DNA of 12,323 nt from Bacillota bacterium (GTDB lineage Bacteria > Bacillota_E > Symbiobacteriia > Symbiobacteriales > Symbiobacteriaceae): the NCBI GenBank assembly GCA_003242675.1, contig QGVE01000077.1, positions 1-12,323 on the forward strand, given 5' to 3'. The translations under genes were made by a program, and so were the position numbers. Position 1 is the stretch's first letter. Each line of letters starts with the position of its first letter. Below, piece by piece: positions 7,295-12,323 of the stretch. The notes below the pieces were generated by a model. That model was not told the DNA's origin. It did not search any database and saw only the letters and a program-made list of their open reading frames with translations.

Positions 7295-8821
7295 ATGTCG
7301 GATGGACTCGGCCCCCCGGGCCTGCGCTACCTGGGCGAACAGCGGCTGACGCTGGGCGCACGGCGCACGGTCGCGGTGCCCTCTGATCGGTGTGGCCGCT
7401 TCCTCTGGTGTGAGAGCACGAGCCTGCTGGTGGTGGGCGAAGGCCCGCGCGGCCGGTGGAGCTGCCGGGTGGGGCCGGGGGAGCTGCTCTTGCTCTGCCC
7501 CGCCGAGCGGGCCTGGGTCACGAGCCTGAGCGAGCGCGCGAGCGAACTCCGCCTCCTGCATTTCGAGGCCGGGGAGGAGGGGCACGGTAGGGGCCTGGCG
7601 CGCGGGATCCCGCCAGTTCCGGTCCGGATCCCCGGGTTCGAGCCCGCCCTGCAGGCCCTGGCGGCGGCCGGGGGCAGCGGCGCCCCGGCGGGCGGCCGCG
7701 TGCCGGAGCCGGACACGGCCGCGCTCATTCGCTTCTTCCGCACCCAGGCGCACCTCTACGAGTTGATGGCGGCCTACCTGGGCGGCGCGCGCCGGCGCCC
7801 GGGGCCGTTCTCGGTCCTGGGGTACGCGGAACAGGTCCGCAGCCAGATGGCCGCCCACAGCGAGCGGGATTACAGCATCGAGCTCATCGCCCGCAGCTCG
7901 GGCGTGAGCCCGCACCGGTTCTACCAGGCGTTCCGGCTGCTCACCGGCCTGACGCCGCACAAGTACCTCTCCGCCCTGCGGCTGCGGAAGGCCCTGCGGC
8001 TGCTGGCCGGGGACTCCCGCTCGGTGGCGGAGGTGGCCCACGCGGTGGGCTACGGGGACGAGTTCTACTTCAGCCGGGTGTTCAAGCGGGAGCTGGGCAT
8101 TGCGCCCAGCGCCTTTGTGCGCCAGGTCCGGTCCCGGCCGAGGGTCGAGGCGGCCCCCGGCGACCTGGCGATCTTCGGCCTTGCCGCTCCCCCGGAGGGC
8201 GGGGGCCCGGGCGGCGGATCGCAGGGCGGCTTCCGCGGCCCGGCCGGCGAGGGGGAAGACGCGCGGGGAACGGCGTGGAGCCGGGGGCCCCTCGAGGGGG
8301 AGGACCCGCCCGGCGCGGCGTGGAGCCGGCGCGTGGAGCGGCTGGGAGAGGCCCTGGGCCTGGAGAGCGTTGCCGCCCACTGGGTCTCCCTCATGGAGCG
8401 GCGGCTGTGCCACCTGAAGAGCCTGGTCCGCAGCGCCTTCGCGGAGGCGCCGTTCGTCGTGGTGGGGGTGGACGGCGCCGGGTACCGGGTCTTCGGCACG
8501 CGCCACCCGGAAGTCGGCGACCTGCTCTACGGCGCCGCCGGCTTCACGCCCTGCGAGGCCGTGCGCGGCCTGCGGGAGCTGCGGGTGGCCGCCCTGGCCG
8601 AGGTGGCCGCCCTGGGGTGCCCCAGGGCGGTATTCCTGGTGGAGGGCGGGGATCGGCCGTCGCTGCCGGCCGACTGGGCCGAGGCGGTCGGGCACGAAGG
8701 CGCCCGCTGCCTGGTGGCGGGCTGGCCCGGGGAAGTGGATGCGACCGCCTGCGAGCGGCTGGTCGAACAGCTGACTCTCGCCCTCCTGGAACCGGAGTTC
8801 GCCCGGGATACCTGGGGATGA
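7295..8821 (+). CDS. AraC-family transcriptional activator with partial siderophore-binding-protein domain (Btr-like)
   Basis: This is probably the activator of the adjacent siderophore uptake operon. The start is ATG 7295 (508 residues); ATG 7289 is possible, and in-frame starts further upstream lie in the Fur box or before the promoter. Residues 1 to about 170 form a beta-rich N-terminal region like AraC sensor domains. Residues about 178-275 hold the double helix-turn-helix (SIELIARSSGVSPHRFYQAF and SVAEVAHAVGYGDEFYFSRV). A Gly/Pro-rich linker follows, with a 15-residue tandem duplication (residues 319-348). Residues about 345-505 resemble the helix and C-terminal lobe of FecB/TroA-type binding proteins (a DG-x-FG-x-GDLLY-x-GFTP pattern). 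Bacillus Btr (YbbB) has the same plan with a whole binding-protein domain; here the first lobe appears missing. The ligand is inferred to be a ferric siderophore, not demonstrated. A Fur-controlled promoter precedes it. Confidence 0.85.
   Translation: MSDGLGPPGLRYLGEQRLTLGARRTVAVPSDRCGRFLWCESTSLLVVGEGPRGRWSCRVGPGELLLLCPAERAWVTSLSERASELRLLHFEAGEEGHGRGLARGIPPVPVRIPGFEPALQALAAAGGSGAPAGGRVPEPDTAALIRFFRTQAHLYELMAAYLGGARRRPGPFSVLGYAEQVRSQMAAHSERDYSIELIARSSGVSPHRFYQAFRLLTGLTPHKYLSALRLRKALRLLAGDSRSVAEVAHAVGYGDEFYFSRVFKRELGIAPSAFVRQVRSRPRVEAAPGDLAIFGLAAPPEGGGPGGGSQGGFRGPAGEGEDARGTAWSRGPLEGEDPPGAAWSRRVERLGEALGLESVAAHWVSLMERRLCHLKSLVRSAFAEAPFVVVGVDGAGYRVFGTRHPEVGDLLYGAAGFTPCEAVRGLRELRVAALAEVAALGCPRAVFLVEGGDRPSLPADWAEAVGHEGARCLVAGWPGEVDATACERLVEQLTLALLEPEFARDTWG
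8249..8338 (+). repeat. Two-copy 45-bp in-frame tandem duplication in the regulator's linker
   Basis: Units 8249-8293 and 8294-8338 are adjacent and in frame. The first 36 bases agree at 30 positions. They encode EGEDARGTAWSRGPL and EGEDPPGAAWSRRVE, so the duplication is visible in both DNA and protein. Most differences lie in codons 5 to 8 of the unit. It extends the linker between the helix-turn-helix and the binding-protein-like lobe. Confidence 0.7.
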
Positions 8822-8855
8822 GAAAGTTCCATGTCGAGCTGAGGAAGCTCCATGT
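8817..8855 (+). promoter_or_regulatory. 18-bp direct repeat at 21-bp spacing, candidate AraC-type operator
   Basis: GATGAGAAAGTTCCATGT (8817-8834) and GCTGAGGAAGCTCCATGT (8838-8855) agree at 15 of 18 bases. The centres are 21 bp apart, two turns of the helix, which is the usual geometry for an AraC-family protein binding two half-sites on one face. The first copy overlaps the stop codon of the regulator gene. The second ends 19 bases before the proposed -35 of the uptake operon. The likely binder is the regulator encoded immediately upstream. Confidence 0.62.
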
Positions 8856-8874
8856 TTCCACCGGCCGGGCTTCG

Positions 8875-8903
8875 TTTATTCTCAGGTCGGTGAGAATGAG
8901 AAT
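8875..8903 (+). promoter_or_regulatory. Weak, probably activator-dependent promoter of the uptake operon
   Basis: TTTATT (8875-8880) and GAGAAT (8898-8903) are separated by 17 bp, but each matches consensus only partly (3 of 6 and 4 of 6). Weak hexamers downstream of a direct-repeat operator fit a promoter needing an activator. Read-through from the regulator gene is also possible, because no terminator is seen between them. Confidence 0.4.
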
Positions 8904-8910
8904 CGCTATC
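8892..8910 (+). promoter_or_regulatory. Second Fur box, before the siderophore uptake operon
   Basis: GAGAATGAGAATCGCTATC agrees with 15 of 19 bases of the Fur consensus. The embedded 7-1-7 element TGAGAAT-C-GCTATCA (8897-8911) agrees with TGATAATnATTATCA at 11 of 14 fixed positions. It covers the proposed -10, so Fe-Fur binding would block the promoter. It is weaker than the site at 7234-7252 but sits exactly where an iron-uptake operator is expected. Confidence 0.72.
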
Positions 8911-8931
8911 AACCAAGGGGACGAAGCCGCG

Positions 8932-8952
8932 ATGGATGGGTGTTTACCGTGA
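8932..8952 (+). CDS. Possible six-codon leader peptide coupled to yclN
   Basis: An ATG at 8932 opens a frame MDGCLP that stops at TGA 8950-8952. That stop overlaps the GTG start of yclN at 8949 as GTGA. AAGGGG at 8915-8920 lies 11 bases before this ATG but is too far from either yclN start. The arrangement would let ribosomes load at the small frame and restart on yclN. It may be chance; no conservation data are available here. Confidence 0.3.
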   Translation: MDGCLP

Positions 8953-9917
8953 AGCGATCGCTCCTGGTTCCGCTGCTCACCGCCCTGCTCATCATCCTCA
9001 CCGTCTGCTCGCTGCTCGTCGGCGTGACGGACATCAGCCCTGCGCAGGTCCTCCGGCTGAACGCTGACCAGCGGATGGTGCTCCTGACCAGCCGGGTTCC
9101 CCGCACCGCCGCGATCATCCTCGCCGGGGTGGGCATGGGGGTATCCGGCCTGATCATGCAGCAGCTTTCCCGCAACAAGTTCGTCTCGCCGACGACGGCG
9201 GGCACCGACGACTCCGCCCGCCTGGGCATCCTGGTGGCGATGATCCTCTTTGGCTCCGCGACGATGATGCAGAAGATGATCCTCGCCCTGCTCTTCGCCC
9301 TGGCCGGCACGTACGTCTTCATGGCGATCCTGGACCGGGTGAAGTTCAAGGACGCCGTCTTCATCCCGCTGGTGGGCCTGATGTTCGGCAGTATTGTGAG
9401 CTCGGTCACGACGTTCTTCGCCTACCGGTACGACCTGCTCCAGGCCGTCACCACCTGGCTTCAGGGGAACTTTGCCCTGGTGATCAAGGGGCGCTACGAG
9501 CTGCTCTATCTCTCGGTTCCGGCGGTGATCGCCGCGTACGCCTACGCCAATCGGTTCACCATCGCCGGGATGGGGGAGGACTTCGCCACCAACCTCGGGG
9601 TGAACTACCGCCACGTGGTGAACGTCGGGCTCGCCCTGGTGTCCCTGATCTCGGCGCTGGTCATTCTCACCGTCGGGATGCTGCCCTTTCTCGGGCTGAT
9701 CATTCCGAACCTGGTCTCCATCTTCCAGGGCGATCACCTGCGGCGGAACCTGCCGCTGACGGCCCTGGTGGGCGCCGTCTTCCTGCTGGCCTGCGACATC
9801 GTGGGGAGGTTGCTCATCTACCCGTACGAGGTGCCGATCGGCCTCACGGTCGGCGTGATCGGCAGCGCGATGTTCCTGTACTTGCTCTGGAAGGGACAGC
9901 GGGCCCGTGAAGCATAA
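8949..9917 (+). CDS. yclN: Ferric siderophore ABC transporter permease, YclN/FatD type
   Basis: This is one of two permeases forming the membrane channel for iron-siderophore import (FecCD/BtuC family). From GTG 8949 it has 322 residues; an in-frame GTG at 8940 would add three. The later start matches where the Bacillus subtilis YclN protein begins and makes a GTGA overlap with a small upstream frame. The sequence is highly hydrophobic, and close family resemblance is seen in SGLIMQQLSRNKFVSPTTAG, FIPLVGLMFGSIVSS and VGMLPFLGLIIPNLVSI. The last of these contains the cytoplasmic coupling helix that contacts the ATPase. Its 3' end overlaps yclO by 11 bases. In Bacillus this system carries petrobactin; the substrate here is inferred from resemblance. 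Confidence 0.92.
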   Translation: MKRSLLVPLLTALLIILTVCSLLVGVTDISPAQVLRLNADQRMVLLTSRVPRTAAIILAGVGMGVSGLIMQQLSRNKFVSPTTAGTDDSARLGILVAMILFGSATMMQKMILALLFALAGTYVFMAILDRVKFKDAVFIPLVGLMFGSIVSSVTTFFAYRYDLLQAVTTWLQGNFALVIKGRYELLYLSVPAVIAAYAYANRFTIAGMGEDFATNLGVNYRHVVNVGLALVSLISALVILTVGMLPFLGLIIPNLVSIFQGDHLRRNLPLTALVGAVFLLACDIVGRLLIYPYEVPIGLTVGVIGSAMFLYLLWKGQRAREA

Positions 9918-10866
9918 GCGGAACCTGCTCATCCTGGGCGTCCTCCTCCTGCTGGCCCTGACCGTGGTTGGGCTCTACCTGTTCGTCCCCCTGCGCGGGA
10001 ACATCGCGTACATCCTCCGGCTGCGCACCCTCAAGGTCCTGGCCATGGCGCTCACCGGCGCCGCGATCGCCTACGCGACGGTGCTCTTCCAGACGATCAC
10101 CAACAACCGCATCCTGACCCCGTCGATCATCGGCCTGGACGCGGTTTATCAGCTGTTTCAGACCATGATGGTCTTCGTCTGGGGCTCCACCACGCTGCAG
10201 TTCGTCGACCAGCAGATCAACTTCCTCCTCACCGTGATGCTGATGATCGGCTTCGCGCTGCTGCTCTACCAGGTGCTGTTCCGCCGGGACGGCACGAACC
10301 TCCACTACCTGCTGCTCATGGGCATCGTGATGGGCACCCTGTTCGGCACCCTGACGACCTTCCTGCAGGTGCTCATCGACCCCAACGAGTACGCCAACCT
10401 GCAGTCCCGCCTCTTCGCCAGCGTCAGCCGGGTGAACACCAACCTGCTCTTCCTGGGCGGCGGGCTGATGATCCCGGTGATGCTCTACGGCCTGCGGTAC
10501 GTGCGGGCGCTGGACGTTATCGCCCTGGGGCGGGACCACGCCATCAACCTGGGCGTGGACTACGGACTCGTCCTGAAGCGGGTGCTGGTCATCGTGGCCG
10601 TGCTGATGGCGGCGGCGACCGCCCTGGTGGGCCCGATCACGTTCCTGGGGCTCCTGGTCGCCAACGTCAGCTACCACCTGCTGGACACCTACCGGCGCGG
10701 GCCGCTCATCGCCGCGGCGATGTGCGTCAGCGTGGTCCTGCTGGTGGGCGCGCAGCTGGTCTTGGAGCGGGTGCTGGCCTACTCCACGCCGGTCAGCGTG
10801 ATCGTGAACTTCGTCGGCGGCATCTACTTCCTGTACCTGGTGCTGAAGGAGAGAACGGCATGGTAA
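9907..10866 (+). CDS. yclO: Ferric siderophore ABC transporter permease, YclO/FatC type
   Basis: This is the second permease, pairing with YclN in a heterodimer. The 319-residue product starts at GTG 9907, inside the end of yclN, with GGAAGGGA at 9889-9896 about 10 bases upstream. Recognisable segments are QTITNNRILTPSIIGLDAVY, FASVSRVNTNLL, LGRDHAINLGVDY and TALVGPITFLGLLVANVSYH, the last carrying the ATPase-contact helix. The C-terminus closely resembles Bacillus YclO (a GGIYFLYLVLKE-like end). The stop overlaps the yclP start as ATGGTAA, and the yclP ribosome site lies inside this gene, indicating coupled translation and matched amounts of the subunits. Confidence 0.92.
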   Translation: MKHKRNLLILGVLLLLALTVVGLYLFVPLRGNIAYILRLRTLKVLAMALTGAAIAYATVLFQTITNNRILTPSIIGLDAVYQLFQTMMVFVWGSTTLQFVDQQINFLLTVMLMIGFALLLYQVLFRRDGTNLHYLLLMGIVMGTLFGTLTTFLQVLIDPNEYANLQSRLFASVSRVNTNLLFLGGGLMIPVMLYGLRYVRALDVIALGRDHAINLGVDYGLVLKRVLVIVAVLMAAATALVGPITFLGLLVANVSYHLLDTYRRGPLIAAAMCVSVVLLVGAQLVLERVLAYSTPVSVIVNFVGGIYFLYLVLKERTAW

Positions 10867-11639
10867 AGGTGAGGGGCGTCTCCAAATCCTTCGGCCCGAA
10901 GCGGGTTCTCCACGACGTCTCGCTGGAGATCGCCAAGGGCAAGGTGACGACGTTCATCGGCCCCAACGGGGCGGGCAAGTCCACCCTGCTCTCGGTGATG
11001 TCCCGGCTCCTGCCCAAGGACTCGGGCAAGATCTTCATCGACGGCCGGGAGATCGGGGAGTATAAGTCGGATGAGCTGGCCCGCCGGCTGGCGATCCTGA
11101 AGCAGACCCACCACCTGAACATCCGGCTCACGGTGCGCGAGCTGGTCGAGTTCGGCCGGTTCCCCTACAGCCACGGCCGGCTGACCCGGGAGGACCGGGA
11201 GATGGTGGACCAGGCCCTGGCGTACCTGGACCTGCAGGACATCGCCGGCAAGTACCTGGACCAGCTGAGCGGCGGCCAGCGCCAGCGGGCGTTCATCGCC
11301 ATGGTCCTGGCCCAGGACACGGAGTACGTGCTGCTGGACGAGCCGCTGAACAACCTGGACATGAAGCACGCGGTGCAGATCATGCGCATCCTGCGCCGCC
11401 TCGCGGACGACCTGGGCAAGACGGTCGTGCTGGTCCTGCACGACGTGAACTTCGCCTCCGCGTACTCGGACCGCATCGTCGCCCTGAAGGACGGCCGGGT
11501 CGCTGCGATGGGGACGCCCGACGAGCTGATCCGCTCTGACGTGCTGGGCGACATCTACGAGATGCAGATTCCCATCGAGACAGTGGGTGGCTGCCGGGTG
11601 TGCATCTACTTCACCGGCGAACAGGCCGCCGCCCTCTAG
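10860..11639 (+). CDS. yclP: Ferric siderophore ABC transporter ATP-binding protein, YclP/CeuD type
   Basis: This cytoplasmic ATPase powers import through YclNO. The 259-residue protein has all nucleotide-binding motifs: Walker A GPNGAGKST (34-42), Q-loop Gln82, signature LSGGQ (136-140), Walker B YVLLDEP with catalytic Glu161, D-loop NNLD and H-loop His194. Length and motif spacing are those of the FepC/YclP family. AAGGAGAG at 10846-10853, 6 bases before the ATG, fixes the start, which overlaps the yclO stop by 7 bases. The gene is intact, followed by a 42-base gap before the binding-protein gene. Confidence 0.95.
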   Translation: MVKVRGVSKSFGPKRVLHDVSLEIAKGKVTTFIGPNGAGKSTLLSVMSRLLPKDSGKIFIDGREIGEYKSDELARRLAILKQTHHLNIRLTVRELVEFGRFPYSHGRLTREDREMVDQALAYLDLQDIAGKYLDQLSGGQRQRAFIAMVLAQDTEYVLLDEPLNNLDMKHAVQIMRILRRLADDLGKTVVLVLHDVNFASAYSDRIVALKDGRVAAMGTPDELIRSDVLGDIYEMQIPIETVGGCRVCIYFTGEQAAAL

Positions 11640-11681
11640 GCAGAATCAACGAGCAAACATCAACGCATGAGGTGGTCTCTG

Positions 11682-12323
11682 ATGAAGCGCAAGGTTTCCC
11701 TGGTCAGCATGCTGCTCGCCCTGGCCCTCGCGGTGGTCGGGTGTGGCGGCGGGACGAGCACGGGTGCCAACATCAGCACCGGGGGCAGCACCAACCCCGT
11801 CCAGACGGCCGAGCCGTCCCCCGCGGCCCAGGACACGATCGTGATCACCCACCAGCTGGGTGAGACCCCCGTTCCGGTGAACCCGCAGAAGGTGGTCGTC
11901 TTCGACTTCGGCATCCTGGACACGCTGGACCTGTTGGGCGTCGAAGTGGCGGGCCTGCCCCAGGGGAACGTTCCTCCGTATCTCATCCAGTACACCCACG
12001 GCAACTACACCAACGTCGGCACGCTTCAGGAGCCCGACTTCGAGGCCCTGAGCGCCCTCGACCCCGACCTGATCATCATCTCGGCCCGCACGGCCACCCA
12101 CTACGAGGCGCTGTCGGAGCTGGCGCCCACCATCTACCTGGCCGTCGACACGAACAACTACATGGAGTCCTTCAAGCAGAACATGGAGACCATCGGCGCC
12201 ATCTTCCAGAAGGAGGAGCAGGTGGCGGCCGAGCTGAAGAAGATCGAGGACAAGATCGCCGAGGTCCGCGCCAAGGTCGCCGGCGGCAGCGAGAAGGCGC
12301 TGATCCTGCTCTCCAACGACAAG
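11682..12323 (+). CDS. yclQ: Siderophore-binding lipoprotein, YclQ/FatB type (3' end outside window)
   Basis: This is the extracellular receptor that captures the ferric siderophore and delivers it to YclNO. The first 214 codons are present and the frame runs off the window. The start ATG 11682 is set by GAGGTGG 6 bases upstream; ATG 11667 is in frame but overlaps that site. A lipoprotein signal peptide ends in AVVGC, with Cys21 as the lipidated residue, followed by a Gly/Ser/Thr-rich tether. The folded part begins near residue 50. Strong matches to Bacillus YclQ include KVVVFDFGILDTLDLLG, EPDFEALSALDPDLIIISAR, APTIYLAVDT and YMESFKQNMETIGAIF. Residues after about 165 form the start of the helix linking the two lobes. 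Petrobactin is the substrate known for YclQ; other catecholates are possible here. Confidence 0.93.
   Translation, partial: MKRKVSLVSMLLALALAVVGCGGGTSTGANISTGGSTNPVQTAEPSPAAQDTIVITHQLGETPVPVNPQKVVVFDFGILDTLDLLGVEVAGLPQGNVPPYLIQYTHGNYTNVGTLQEPDFEALSALDPDLIIISARTATHYEALSELAPTIYLAVDTNNYMESFKQNMETIGAIFQKEEQVAAELKKIEDKIAEVRAKVAGGSEKALILLSNDK

Noticed and set aside
6872..8695. A 607-codon minus-strand frame opposite the AraC-family gene
   Set aside because: It runs through the nuoN end, the terminator hairpin and the Fur-regulated promoter and has no domain; a composition artefact.
8275..8952. A plus-strand 225-codon frame overlapping the regulator's 3' end
   Set aside because: It is a shifted reading of the regulator gene with an Arg/Gly/Pro-rich product; only its last six codons, from ATG 8932, are of interest.
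11600..11863. An 87-codon plus-strand frame across the end of yclP and the start of yclQ
   Set aside because: It overlaps the ends of two well-supported genes in another frame and has no recognisable content.

Overview
The window is about 12.3 kb of high-G+C DNA with every convincing gene on the + strand. Gene content, strong Shine-Dalgarno sites, frequent GTG starts and close relatedness of the uptake genes to Bacillus YclNOPQ suggest a high-G+C member of the Firmicutes, most like Symbiobacterium. That assignment is an inference from recognised proteins, not from a search.

Region 1 (1-7067) is the 3' part of a respiratory complex I (NADH:quinone oxidoreductase) operon: the end of nuoG, then nuoH, nuoI, nuoJ, nuoK, nuoL and nuoN, tightly packed with overlaps or short gaps. 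It ends at a 14-bp perfect hairpin (7089-7121). Two things are odd. There is no nuoM between nuoL and nuoN, where it normally lies. NuoL also carries Gly in place of the nearly invariant glutamate of transmembrane helix 5, although the other charged residues of the proton channel are kept. NuoH departs from usual motifs near the quinone-binding region.

Region 2 (about 7230-12323) is an iron-siderophore uptake locus. A Fur-box/promoter overlap drives an AraC-family regulator whose C-terminal part resembles only the second lobe of a siderophore-binding protein, joined by a Gly-rich linker with a 45-bp tandem duplication. Next comes a short control region with an 18-bp direct repeat at 21-bp spacing (an AraC-type operator candidate), a weak promoter and a second Fur box. 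After it come yclN, yclO (permeases), yclP (ATPase) and the start of yclQ (lipoprotein receptor), which runs off the window. The likely logic is dual: Fur represses both transcription units when iron is plentiful, and the AraC protein activates uptake when its siderophore ligand is present.

No tRNA, rRNA, CRISPR array, insertion sequence or minus-strand gene could be supported. There is no gene-free stretch longer than 300 bases.
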